64,000 bases of DNA, from assembly GCA_018057825.1 (NCBI GenBank), contig JAGPCY010000007.1:204058-268057 (forward strand). The letters are read 5' to 3'. Origin of the DNA: Kofleriaceae bacterium (GTDB taxonomy: Bacteria; Myxococcota_A; Polyangia; Haliangiales; Haliangiaceae). Under the pieces are notes generated by a model. The model saw nothing but the letters and a program-made list of their open reading frames with translations, was not told the DNA's origin and searched no databases. The position numbers were made by a program, and so were the translations under genes. Shown here one piece after another: positions 27,201 through 36,700 of this stretch (position 1 is its first letter; the number at the start of each line of letters is the position of its first letter).

Positions 27201-29989
27201 CGGAAGGTCGTGCGCTCGTCGCCGGTCAAGGCGTCGTCGCCGTACTCGATCTCGGACGCGACCGCGCCGTAGGCGGTGTAGGTCCAGCCGCGGCTCGCCG
27301 ACTTGCAGATCGCCGTCGCGTTGCACTCGAGATCGTAGCGGCGGCTCGGCTGCGAGGTGTACGCCGCGGTCGCGCCGTTGCCGCCGCGCGCGTAGGTGGT
27401 CGTCTGGTAGCGCATCACGGCGCCGGCGGCGTTGCGCTCGTGGACGCTGGCGAGGGCGCCGGTCGGGTCGGCGACGTGCTGGGTGTACGCCAGGTCGCGG
27501 ATCGCGCCGGTCGGATCGGTGACCCGAGCGGTCGCGAAGCCGAGGAAGCGGCGCTCGAGGGGCGAGTACAGGCCACCGGTGTAGCTGTACGTCGTGCCGG
27601 CGTCCTGGCCGCGACCGTCGCGTAGCCGCGAGGTCGTCACCACCGGGAACGCGAACGGCAGGTAGCCGTTGGGGAACGACGACGAGGTCGCGTAGCCGAG
27701 CCCGACGCTGCCGCCCGAGGGCAGCGCGACGTTGGTGAGCAGGCCGGCGAACTGCGCGCTCGGCCCGAGAGTCAGGAGCTGCCACGAGGTGCTGTTGCAC
27801 TTGCCCGCGACCGGCGCCACGCGACCGTCGCCGTCGACGTCGGCCATCGCCACCGGGCCGCCGTTGATCCACGACGAGCTGGCGGTGGCGACGCTGGCCA
27901 CCGACCCGGCGAGAAAGCTGCCGTCGCCGCGGCCATGGCTGACCAGGACCGACAGGCTCGTGCCGCCCTTGACCGCGACCCGGTCGGCGAGCTTGTCGCC
28001 GTTGACGTCGACGAAGGACGCCGTGAAGCTGCCGATGCCGACGCCGGCGCCCGACCAGCCGACCGAGGTGATCGCCCCGCCGAAGCTGCCGTTGCCGTTG
28101 CCGAGGTTGGCGATGATCTTCACATCGGAGTCGCAGTCGCTGCACACCGCGCCGAAGATCGTGAACGCGCTGTCGCCCACCAGATCGGCCAGGCCATCGC
28201 CGTTCAGGTCGGTCAAGGTCTCGCCGGCGAACGAGGCGTGGCTACACGCGTTGGTCAGGAGCGAGTACACCGGCGCGGCGAAGGTGCCGTTGCCAGCCGA
28301 CAGGTGGGCGTTGGCGGTCGTGAGGTTGGTGCCGCAGATCGACGACGCGCGGCGCACCAGCACCAGATCGTCGCGGCCGTCACCGTTGACGTCGCCGGCG
28401 TGGAACCGGGCGCCGGCGAAGCTGGGCGCGCTGCCGAAGGGGCCGCCGCTGTCGTTGATGTTGAGCGTGCGCGCCGTCGCGGTGCCCAGGCCGCTGCCGT
28501 TCGACAGCGCGATCAGCGCATTGCTGGCGGTGTAGACGCCGTTCGAGTGGTTCAGGCGCACGATCGCGAGGTCGGCGCCGCCGTTGCCGTCGAAGTCGCC
28601 GACCACGACCTCCTTGTACGTGCTGGTGTCACCGACGTTGCTGACCCGCTGCACGGCCGGGAAGGTGAAGCTGCCAGCCGCGGTGCCGAGCGCGAGCTGG
28701 ACGTCGACGAAGCCGACCGGGGCGGCGCCGCAGCAGGCGTAGGTGCTCTTGCGGCGGACCCAGATCACGTCGGTCCGGCCGTCGCCGTTGACGTCGCCGG
28801 TCCGGGTGTCGTCGTAGTAGCCGATGTTGGGGTTCGCGGTCGTGGTCGCGCTGGTCGCGGTGGTTGCGAAGGTGCCGTTGGCCTGGCCGAGGGCGACCTG
28901 GACGTTGAGGCTGCCGGTGATGGTGGTCCCGCCGGTGCTGTAGCGGCGGATCGCGATTGCGTCGTCGCGGCCGTCGCCGTTGACGTCGCCGAACACGGTC
29001 GTGTCGGTGGTCGTGGTCGCGGTGCGGGTCAACGTCGCCGACCATCCGGCGCTGAGCGCCGGCGTGTCGGAGTTGTACGTCAGGCTGGTCGCCGGCAGCG
29101 CGGTGCCGCCGGTGATCGCGCCGGCGCCGTTGAATGTCGCGTCGCTGCCGTACTCCTGCACGGCGGTCAGGAACGAGCGCCCGGGCGCGGTGCTGCCGCC
29201 CATCCAGCCGCCACCGCCGACCGGCAGCGCTGCGTTGCCGTAGCTCAGGCGATACGCCCGCTCGAGGGCGCCGTCGGTGCGGATCGCGATCGCCACCAGC
29301 CGTTGGCTGATCTGCCGCAGCCCGGCGCCGGTGCCGAGCGTGAGCGGCTCGGGCCGCGCCTCGCGGGCGAAGCTGATCGTCGTGCCGTTGTACGCGATCG
29401 AGGTCGGGTAGGTCGTCCCGGAGACCACGGCGTAGCTGAAGGTCACGGCGTTGCCCGAGCGGTCGGTGCGCGAGGTCAAGATCGCGAAGGGCTCGGCCAG
29501 CGTCGTGTAGACGTCGGCGACGCCGGTCGGCGAGGTCACCGTCCACGTCGTGCCGGCCTTGACGATGCGGACGTAGCGCTCGCGCTTGGTCGTGTGGGTG
29601 CCGCCGGTCAGGCAGCTCGGCGAGGGGCTGCCGGCGACGCAGGCGATCATCGGCTCGCCGTCGAGGAGGTAGGTGTCCGAGGCGCCGTAGGTCGGGGCGC
29701 CCAGGTTTGCCGACACCCGCTCGATCGTCGAGACGCCCTCGAGCGTCATGCCGACCCCGAGCCAGCCGGCCTTGGCGTTCGACGCGTAGGCGATCGCGAG
29801 CGCTGGCTCGAGCCCGCGCCAGGCCGGGACGGTCAGCGGCACCCGATGTTGACCGGCGCCGGCGAAGGGTTGGGCCGGCACGTCGGTGACGGCGGGTGGG
29901 ATCGCGTCGAGGGACTCGACATTCTGGGCTCTGGCGATCGCGGTGGTGGTGACCACCGCGAGCGCGAGCGTGAAGGACGTGCGGAGCAT
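24230..29989 (-). CDS. Giant RHS-repeat protein with SpvB-like/FG-GAP N-terminal half
   Basis: A 1919-aa secreted protein starting at ATG 29989, with a GAAGGA ribosome-binding site directly upstream; the frame remains open for another 1.9 kb but that part is a shadow of the HEAT gene. Residues 1-22 are a signal peptide (MLRTSFTLALAVVTTTAIARA). Residues 30-330 resemble the SpvB/TcaC N-terminal region (PFAGAGQHRVPLTVPAWRG). Seven FG-GAP/VCBS-like calcium loops of the D-(V/L/F)-(N/D)-G type lie at about 335-720. From about 1000 to 1600 run RHS/YD repeats, then the RHS core ending LNRYAYASGNPIRISDPTG (about 1740). The last 175 residues are unique, starting with a Lys/Glu-rich stretch. In polymorphic toxins this tail is the toxin and an immunity gene follows, but downstream lies a convergent hydrolase gene. 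Tail function unknown. Confidence 0.92.
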   Translation of the reverse strand: MLRTSFTLALAVVTTTAIARAQNVESLDAIPPAVTDVPAQPFAGAGQHRVPLTVPAWRGLEPALAIAYASNAKAGWLGVGMTLEGVSTIERVSANLGAPTYGASDTYLLDGEPMIACVAGSPSPSCLTGGTHTTKRERYVRIVKAGTTWTVTSPTGVADVYTTLAEPFAILTSRTDRSGNAVTFSYAVVSGTTYPTSIAYNGTTISFAREARPEPLTLGTGAGLRQISQRLVAIAIRTDGALERAYRLSYGNAALPVGGGGWMGGSTAPGRSFLTAVQEYGSDATFNGAGAITGGTALPATSLTYNSDTPALSAGWSATLTRTATTTTDTTVFGDVNGDGRDDAIAIRRYSTGGTTITGSLNVQVALGQANGTFATTATSATTTANPNIGYYDDTRTGDVNGDGRTDVIWVRRKSTYACCGAAPVGFVDVQLALGTAAGSFTFPAVQRVSNVGDTSTYKEVVVGDFDGNGGADLAIVRLNHSNGVYTASNALIALSNGSGLGTATARTLNINDSGGPFGSAPSFAGARFHAGDVNGDGRDDLVLVRRASSICGTNLTTANAHLSAGNGTFAAPVYSLLTNACSHASFAGETLTDLNGDGLADLVGDSAFTIFGAVCSDCDSDVKIIANLGNGNGSFGGAITSVGWSGAGVGIGSFTASFVDVNGDKLADRVAVKGGTSLSVLVSHGRGDGSFLAGSVASVATASSSWINGGPVAMADVDGDGRVAPVAGKCNSTSWQLLTLGPSAQFAGLLTNVALPSGGSVGLGYATSSSFPNGYLPFAFPVVTTSRLRDGRGQDAGTTYSYTGGLYSPLERRFLGFATARVTDPTGAIRDLAYTQHVADPTGALASVHERNAAGAVMRYQTTTYARGGNGATAAYTSQPSRRYDLECNATAICKSASRGWTYTAYGAVASEIEYGDDALTGDERTTFRTQVVNPTAFITQLDATVTVRAGAGLATGTQLRSTELRYDGATSAATAPTRGLLTTTVRWRGGANYTLEGAQYDAGGNPTATIDPLGHTTTQTYDARQRLVATVNPLGHSETRTYDALGRLATITDANGGVTSHSYDVFGRLVQRTTPDGGTATAAFANWGNPNTQYLQTAIADGTADGLWKRTYLDGLGRTVRIVDEGGFTTDTGYDLRGLVAQKSAPYLTGATPVWTTKTYDAVQRPLTVREPDGATTTMSYSNWLVSTTDHRGLVTERTVDGYRQVVMVVERLYEYVTATKCFSTGCVTSTSARPMGTYGTRITYDLLGQRVTVVDHKGNTTTNAYDPLGRRVSVNDPDLGVWQYSYDDAGRMVSQTDARGVAIDTNYDALGRPVERRHGATTLAAFTYDQVRANAANVGRLTGFTDPTGSTLRDYDPVGRLRAETKTIGADTFQVDWSFDVAGRVAAIRYPAVAGVREQVTQTYDASGRVIGVGEYVSGATYDARGNLTAATYGNGASVARSYSPTRGWMLGQTVTAGGVVRDHFAVTRDLAGDILTRTSSVTPRDTWQFTYNVLGHLNFANNTVDDTLDETFAYDSIGNRMSTTRGGVLTEYQVPAVGAAPAHAPIAINGVAVRYDANGNRLGIGLAPDAIYDATNRLVDDGVTTYAYDAEGTRVRAGAKVFVRELLEVEGATSIRYYHLGRERVARRDHTGVVAYYHGDSIGTVRALTAASGAVAGTRLGFAFGELAETTGLADPFGIAGQRRDASGLYHMGARMMDPAHGQFTQPDPSGAPDPTRPQSLNRYAYASGNPIRISDPTGFQDKEEDAFRLEKKQEEKQEKKEKRALAPTLDDPLGIKIHRGTDEVVEWSRDGAPGEVFRSPRLYSKTYEAERERLGDQAPFAFESQTGRLFGPDAYTAIPFETMDDAVKHIEGLRELGANNPGFYLHRPQYLESADGALFRLNEDSTIDAIRAGDVPSSVGLGLNLHIFLEVPTS

Positions 29990-30224
29990 GTCCTTCGGTA
30001 CCACCGCGGGTCGGCCGGCCAAACTCCGCCACCGGCGGCGGCAACCCGCCGGGATCGTTTGGCTTATCGCCCGCGCCGCGCCGCGACTCCGCTCCGCCGC
30101 AGCCTCGATCCCGACGCGGGGCCGCGCCGCACCGCCGGCCCGGCAGAAAGTGGGAAGCGGGTCAGAAACCTGGTCCCCTACCTCCTGTCGCGGCGGGCCC
30201 ACACCGTAGGATCGTCGCCGCACC

Positions 30225-32858
30225 ATGGGGAAGCTCGATCTCGAGACGCGTTCGCTGAGCCACGCCGAGCTGGTGAAAGCCAAGGCCGACCTCGTCGTGG
30301 AAGACCTCGTCTTCGCGCTCCGCGACGGCCGCGCGATCGTGCGGGCGAACGCGGCCCTCGGGCTGGCGGCGCTGGGGCACACCGGCGGCGATCTGTCGCC
30401 GTTCCTGCGCGACGCCGAGCCCCACGTGGCGCGGGCGGCGGCCGAGGCGATCGGACACCTCGGGCTCGCGCAGCGCGCCCACCTGGTGAAGATCGCGGCG
30501 GCCCTCGACGGGGCGCGCGCGGAGGTGGTCGACACCGTCGTGGCGATGTTCTCGGAGCTGATCGGCAAGGCCGACGCCGAGCTGATCGGCGTGCTCGACA
30601 CGTCGGAGACGGTGGCGGCGAGCGCGATCGTCCGGGCGTGCGCGCACGCCGGCCTGCGGGGTCTCAAGCTGTTGCAGGTCGCGGCCCACGACGCCCGGCC
30701 GCGGGTGCGGCTCAACGCCGTGCACGGCGTCGGCGAGCTGGCGCACCTCGAGCCGGTGAGCTCGATCGAGGTCATGCACGCGGTCGCGTATGAAGACGAC
30801 ATCGCTGACGCCCGCGCGCGCGGGCAGGTGGTGCTGGCGACGTTCCTGGCGCGCACCCGCGCCGAGGCAGCGGCGAAGGCCGGGCTGGTGCCGCCGGCGG
30901 TGCCCGAGCTGCAAGAGCGGGCGCTCACGCCCGGCGAGCTGACGGCGGCGGCGGCCGTCGCCGGCCTCGAGGAGCTGCTGCGCGCGCTCGGCGACCCCCG
31001 CGTCGAGATTCGCCAAAACGGTGTACGCGTCCTCGCGCAGCAGGCGGCCGCGGCCCCAGGTCGCGCCGCGGCGCTGGCGGTGGCGACCAACGACGCCGAT
31101 CGCGCGGTCCGCCTCGAGAGCGTGCGCGCGCTCGGGGCCCTCGGCCCCGCGGGCGTCGAGGTGGCGCCCGCGCTGGTGCGCGCGGTCGGCGATGCCGACG
31201 CCGACGTCGCCGCCGCCGCCGAGGCGGCGCTGGCCGGGCAGGGCGCCGCCGCCGCCGCCGCGCTCCAGGACGGCCTCGACGTCCCCAGCCTGGCGCGGGG
31301 GGCGCGCGTCGCCGCGCTGATCGGACGGCTGCCCGACGGGCCGCGGCTCCTGCGCCAGGCGCTGGGCGCGCACTCGGTGGACGTCAGGGTCCACGCCGCG
31401 CTCGGGCTCGGCGCGCTCGGCAAGGCGCGCGCCGGCGACGCGCTCCTGGCGCTCACGGCCGCGACCCGGGGCGGCAACGCGCGGGTGCGCGCCGCGGTGG
31501 TCGAGGCGGTCGCGAGGCTCGACCCTCGGCCCGACGCCTCGGCGCCGCCCCTGGCCATCGACGGGTTCGAAGCGCGCGTGCTCGCGGAGCCGGAGCTCGT
31601 CAAGGCCAAGGCCGTCCTCACCGCTGCCGGGGTCGCGGCGCTGGCCCCGCGCCTGGCCGACGCGCGCGGCGTCGTCCGCGCCAACGCCGCCCTCGCGCTC
31701 GGCGTCCTCGGCGACGCGCCGGGGGTGGTCGACGCGCTCGCGGTCTGCCTGCGCGACGACGACGCCGACGTGCGCGCGAGCGCCGCGCGGGCGCTGGCCC
31801 GCCTCGGCGAGACCGCGATCGCGGCGTGCGCCGGCGACGTCGTGCGCGGGCTGTGCGGTGGCGATGCCGCGCTGGCGGCGCAGCTCGCCGCCATGGTGCG
31901 CGCGAGCGCGAGCCCGGCGATCGGCGTCGCGCTCGTGGGCGCGCTCGAGACCGTCGACGAGCACTACGCCGGACCGCTCTTGGAGTTGCTGTGCGCGCGG
32001 CCCGACGCGGTCGAGCTCTTGGTCGCGGCGTTCGAGCGCCCGGGCGCACAGGCCAGCGCGGCCCGCGGCTTCATCATGCTCGGCTCTGCGAAGCTCGGCC
32101 GCGGTCGCGCGGTGCTCGAGCGCGCGCGCGTCGCCCCCGAGGTGCGGGTGCGCGAGCTGGCGCGGACGGCCTTGCTCGCGATCGACGGCCCGCCGGCGCC
32201 GCCGCAGGTCCCCGAGGTGCCGGGCTTCGAGACCGACTTCCTCGGCAAGGGTTCCTACTCGGGCTCGGTCGCGGGCACGCTCGACGTGGCCGCGCTGGTC
32301 GGGTTCCTCGTCGACGGCCGCGCCGCGGTGCGGGCCAACGCGGCCACCGCCCTCGGCGTGCTCGGCGCCGCCGCGGCGCCTCACGCGATCACGATCGCCG
32401 CCCTCCTCCGCGACGATGACGACCGCGTGCGGATCGCGGCGGCGCGCGCCCTCGACGCGCTCGGCGACGCCGCGGTCATCACGGCGGCGGGCCACCTGGT
32501 CGGCGCCCTGCGCGGCGATGCCTCGGTGGTCGAGGTCTGCCGCGGCGTGCTCGCCGCGCGTGGCGCCAAGGTCGAGGAGGCGCTCTTCGCCGGCCTCGAC
32601 ACCTCCGACGAGGACCATGGCCTCCGCGTCGCCGAGCTGATCGGCGCGTTGCCCAACGGCCGCGACCTCCTGTTCGCCGCGATCGACAGCGAGGCCCAGA
32701 ACGTCCAGATCAACGCCGCCTTGGGCATCGGCACGCTAGGGGCCAAGCGCGCTGGCCCCGAGGGCCGCCGCCGCCTCACCCGCTACCTCCCGGGCCCGCC
32801 GACGCGCCGCCGCTACGCCGTGCTGAAGGCGCTCGAGCTGCTCGGCCCCGAGAAGTAG
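30225..32858 (+). CDS. HEAT-repeat protein with internal triplication
   Basis: An 877-aa soluble protein composed almost entirely of HEAT-type helical repeats, recognisable from the recurring VRANAALGLGALG signature. It looks assembled from three related blocks: a unit beginning near residue 14 (ELVKAKADLVVEDLVFAL), again near 455 (ELVKAKAVLTAAGVAALA), and again near 685 (TLDVAALVGFL), each followed by a copy of the VRANAA helix pair and later by a (L/V)-A-x-L-I-G-x-L-P-(N/D)-G segment. Such proteins are scaffolds; no catalytic residues, signal peptide or membrane segment are visible. ATG 30225 lies 235 bases from the start of the divergent RHS gene, and the shared gap is GC-rich with no promoter I can point to. 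Confidence 0.88.
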   Translation: MGKLDLETRSLSHAELVKAKADLVVEDLVFALRDGRAIVRANAALGLAALGHTGGDLSPFLRDAEPHVARAAAEAIGHLGLAQRAHLVKIAAALDGARAEVVDTVVAMFSELIGKADAELIGVLDTSETVAASAIVRACAHAGLRGLKLLQVAAHDARPRVRLNAVHGVGELAHLEPVSSIEVMHAVAYEDDIADARARGQVVLATFLARTRAEAAAKAGLVPPAVPELQERALTPGELTAAAAVAGLEELLRALGDPRVEIRQNGVRVLAQQAAAAPGRAAALAVATNDADRAVRLESVRALGALGPAGVEVAPALVRAVGDADADVAAAAEAALAGQGAAAAAALQDGLDVPSLARGARVAALIGRLPDGPRLLRQALGAHSVDVRVHAALGLGALGKARAGDALLALTAATRGGNARVRAAVVEAVARLDPRPDASAPPLAIDGFEARVLAEPELVKAKAVLTAAGVAALAPRLADARGVVRANAALALGVLGDAPGVVDALAVCLRDDDADVRASAARALARLGETAIAACAGDVVRGLCGGDAALAAQLAAMVRASASPAIGVALVGALETVDEHYAGPLLELLCARPDAVELLVAAFERPGAQASAARGFIMLGSAKLGRGRAVLERARVAPEVRVRELARTALLAIDGPPAPPQVPEVPGFETDFLGKGSYSGSVAGTLDVAALVGFLVDGRAAVRANAATALGVLGAAAAPHAITIAALLRDDDDRVRIAAARALDALGDAAVITAAGHLVGALRGDASVVEVCRGVLAARGAKVEEALFAGLDTSDEDHGLRVAELIGALPNGRDLLFAAIDSEAQNVQINAALGIGTLGAKRAGPEGRRRLTRYLPGPPTRRRYAVLKALELLGPEK

Positions 32859-32975
32859 CCGGCGTCGCGCGCGTCGGCCGGGCCCCGCGCCTCGCGCGGC
32901 TCTGGCGGGTCGGGTGGGGAGGCCCTGACGTCGATCTTTGTTTCTGGGCGCGCGCGGGAACGCTACGCTTGCGTC

Positions 32976-33578
32976 GTGACCCACCGATCGACGTCTCCAG
33001 GAATCCTCCTCTGCGGCCTGGTCGGCGCGCTGGCGTCCGGGTGCCTCTTCGATCCGCAGGCGGGCAAGGGCCCGGCGCGGTTCCACGTCGGGCCCAACGC
33101 GCGCTCCTTGAGCGTGCCGGCGTCGGAGCCGAGCGCCACGGCCGCCGCCAGCGCCGCGGGCCAGCGGTCGGCCTCGCCGGCGCCGTCGTCGGGCGAGCAG
33201 CATCTGTCGGCGAACTCGGTCGCGCTGCAGTTCACCATGGCGACCGCGTACGGATTCTACGCCGGCGCCGAGGCCGAGACCGGACGCCTCGGCCAGCCCG
33301 GCTCCAACCTGGCGGTGGCCTCCGCCATCGTCGGGGTGGACCAAGACCTCGGCTTCGGCTCGGTGGGCGCCGAGCTCGCGGTCGGCTGGCAGAGCGTCCG
33401 GTACGACCGCGGCGACCAGGAGCACGGCGCGATGGTCGGCGAGCCGCGGATCCGCGGCCAGGTCTGGATCGCCGAGCAGTGGACCCTCGGCGCCGCGGTC
33501 GGAACGCGGTTGAGCCGCGAGCGCAGCGACGAGTGGATGGCGGGCGCGTACCTGGGCGTCCACTCCCACCGGTTCTGA
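32976..33578 (+). CDS. Small outer-membrane lipoprotein
   Basis: A 200-aa protein starting with GTG 32976. Residues 1-23 form a lipoprotein signal peptide with lipobox LASGC. A Ser/Ala-rich linker (about 45-75) leads to a 120-residue segment of alternating polar and hydrophobic residues with regular Gly and aromatic positions (FTMATAYGFYAGAEAE, LAVASAIVGVDQDLGF, GAELAVGWQSVRY, WTLGAAVGTRLS) and an aromatic C terminus (HSHRF). This is the pattern of a small outer-membrane beta barrel. No family is recognised. A hexanucleotide array begins 15 bases after its stop codon. Confidence 0.75.
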   Translation: MTHRSTSPGILLCGLVGALASGCLFDPQAGKGPARFHVGPNARSLSVPASEPSATAAASAAGQRSASPAPSSGEQHLSANSVALQFTMATAYGFYAGAEAETGRLGQPGSNLAVASAIVGVDQDLGFGSVGAELAVGWQSVRYDRGDQEHGAMVGEPRIRGQVWIAEQWTLGAAVGTRLSRERSDEWMAGAYLGVHSHRF

Positions 33579-33593
33579 GCGAAGAGGCCCAGC

Positions 33594-33731
33594 GGAGGCC
33601 GAGGCCGAGGCGGAGGCCGAGACCGAGACGGAGGCGGAGACCGAGACCGAGGCGGAGGCCGAGACCGAGACCGAGACCGAGACCGAGGCCGAGGCCGAGG
33701 CGGAGTTCGAGACCGAGACCGAGACCGAGGC
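33594..33731. repeat. Degenerate hexanucleotide array between convergent genes
   Basis: About 23 hexamers of GAGGCC, GAGGCG, GAGACC, GAGACG and one GAGTTC on the plus strand. The array fills the gap between the stop of the lipoprotein gene (33578) and the stop of the DUF4157 gene (33733), ending within about two bases of the latter. Confidence 0.92.
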
Positions 33732-33732
33732 T

Positions 33733-36700
33733 CTACAGCAGGCCCAGACCGAGCGGATCGAACGGGTCGGCCCAGGGGTCGTCGTCGCTGGCGAAGCCGA
33801 CGTCGCCGTCGGGGTCGGGGGCGGTCGCGGTGGGATCGGGGGCGGTGGTCGGGATGGACGCAGGCGCGCCGCCGTGGAGGCCGGGGCCAGGCAAGTGGTC
33901 GACGAGGCCGAGGAGCGCGGCCGAGGTCAGGGGCTGCGTGCCGTGGTCGCCGCCCGGCCACCCGGGAGCGAGCGCGTCGGGCTCATCGGTGCCGAGGAAG
34001 TCGAGCGGGTCGCCGGCGAACAGATCGTCGTCGCTGGCCCACGGCGGCGGCGACGAGACCGCGTGGCCACCGAACCCGGTCGTCGAGGGCGGCGGATACG
34101 GGTGGGGATGGGGCGACGGCGGCTGATGGGGGGACGGCGCGGACGACCACGACGAGCCGAGCGGCACCGTGGTGGGCGGCGGCGCGCCGGGAGAGGTCAG
34201 GAACTGCGAGGCCTGCGAGAAGAACGGCGGGACGGCCTGGGGCGTCGGGCCGTGAAACGACGGGGACTGCATGAAGGCCGGCGCGAAGCCGAGGGGCGGC
34301 GCGCCGTGGGACCACGGGGACGGCACGAGCGGCGGCGCGTGGAACGGGAAGGGCTGCGGTGGGCCGTTGACCGACGGGGGATACCCAGACATCGGCGGCA
34401 TGGGGACCGACGGCGCGCCGTGGCTGCCCGGCACCGAGAAGAGGTTGCCGCCCGGCGGCGGCCCGAGCCCGGGCCCGAAGAGGCCGAGATCGAAGGGGTC
34501 GGGATCGACGGGCGCGACGACGCTCGACGACGACAGCGGCGCCGACGGCAGCGCGGTCGAGGACAACCCGGGCGGGCCCGGCGCAGGAGCGCCGTGGGGT
34601 GACGTGGCGTGGGTGCTCTTGTGGACCTTGGCGACCGGCGTCTCGACGGCGTCGAGGATCTGATGCAGCAGCTCGACCAGCTCACTGTCGGCGAGGAAAC
34701 GCAGGTCCTTGTGCGCCAGGCCGTGCTCGACGCAGGCGGCGCGCACGATCGCGAGCAGCTCGGTCCGCGGCAGCCCCGGCGCCGAGCTGCGCACGTCGGC
34801 CATCTGGTCGGCGGTGCGCTTGAGCCTGCGATCGACGGCGCCGATCACCTGCGGGTACGCGGGGAGCGGCGACTGCAGCGCGCTCGACAGGGTCGACCGC
34901 ACCTGCTTGCGGCGCTGCTCGCGCTGCGGCGATGGCGGCGGCGGCGAGCTCGGGCGCGTGTCGCCGTGGGCCTCGGCCATCTCGTGGGCGATCAGGTCGA
35001 ACTCGTCCTCCGGCACGGTGTCGAGGGGCGAGTCGGGCGCGACGTCGGTGGTGTAGGTGCCGTCGCTGGTGCGGCAGTGGCCCATGGCGACCGTCGACGG
35101 CAGCGCGGTGTACTGCTGGCGCCAGCGGTCGCTCACCACCTGGGCCTCGGCGTCGCTCAGGCTCTTCATCTGCTTGCCGGCCAGGAGCTCGGGGCCGAGC
35201 TGGCTCGTCAACGCCGCTTCAGACAACCACGTCGGGCCCATCCGATCGCCGGCCGGGATGCCGCGCTGGCAGAAGCCGCAGCGACAGCCCATGCACGGGA
35301 TCTTGGTCCCCGACGGGGTGTAGTACGTCGTCGGGTGGAAGTCGGGGTCGTCGACCTCGCGCAGCTCAGCGTGTTTGCCATCGAGCTCCTTCGGCACATC
35401 GTCCGGGACGTGGACGGTCGCGTCCGGAGCGAGGAAGCGCGGCATGTTCTTGTACGCCTGCATCGCGTGACGCGCGACGCGATCCTGGCGCAGGTCGGAC
35501 GTCGGCAGGTGGCCAACGCCGCGCTTCGCCGCCAGCTCGACCGACCAGCCCATGAGGTCGTCGCGGCTCTTGAGGTCCCTCGCGAAGCGTCGGTTGACGG
35601 CGTTCGTGTTCGACGACACCATCACGCTCGACCGGTCGCGGCGCATCGCGGCCTGGGTCTCGACGGCCTCGACGATGCCGGCGGTGTGCAGCGTCACGGA
35701 GGAGACGTGGGCCTGATGGCGGTCCTCGGCGGTGGTGGCGGGATCCCAGTCGAACTTCGCGAGGTCCGTGGCGACCAGGCCCTTGTTGCGGCCGAGGTTC
35801 TTGATCTCGAGGGATGGGGCCGCGCTCATCACGCCAGTCGCGATCTTGGCGGCACCGTCGGCGCGCTGCTTGTAATGGGCCATCGAGGTGATCGAGCGCC
35901 CGTAGGAGGCCACGACGTCGTCGACCAGGCGACCTTGATCGGAGGGCAGCGTGTAGGCCCCGCCCTTGGGCGACGCAGCCTTGTTCCACGCCTTCACGAT
36001 CTTCTCTTCGACCGGATCGGCGCCGATCTCGGCCCGCACCGCGTCCATGGCGGCGTGGGCGGCCTTCTTCGCAGCGTCGCTGACGACGTGCTTCGTCTTC
36101 TTCGTCGTGACGATCGCGTTCCACGTCGTCGGGAGGGTCTCAGCGCCGACGGTGATCGTGCGCTGGACCGGAGCGTCGGCGGTGGAGCCTCCGCGCGGCC
36201 CACCGGCGCCGACCACCTCATCGAGCAAGGCCTCGGCCGGGCCACCCGCGACCACCTCGGCCGCGACTCGATCGGCGTGGCGTTCGAACGGATCGCCGAC
36301 GGTGCCCGAGGCGGTGACGACCCCGGCGCGCTGCTGGACGACGTGGGCCGCCTCGTGAGCGGCGGTGTGGAGCGACGGCGTCGACGCGAAGGCCACGCGA
36401 TCACCGCTCGCGAAGGCCTCGGCGTGCATCGCGGTCGCGCCCTCGCGGGCGGCCTCGTCTTGGTGCGCCGCGACGTCGCGCACGTCGTGGCGGCCGAAGG
36501 AGCGCTGGATCGCGTCGAGGTGGGGCAGCGGGCCGGCCGCGCCGCTCGTGCCGTGGCGCGCCGCCTGCGCGAGGCCGTCGGTGTCGGCGTCGCCGCCCGC
36601 GCGCTGGACCGTCGCGGGCAGGTCGGGGCGCATCGCCTCGTCGATGAGGCCCGCCAGGACCTCGGTGGCCACGCTGGCGCCGCCCGACCCGCTCGCGACC

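Noticed and set aside
29990..31894. Extension of the RHS gene by about 630 codons upstream
   Set aside because: The extra part is antisense to the HEAT gene, is Ala/Ser/Arg-rich without domain content, and the signal peptide plus GAAGGA site fix the start at 29989.
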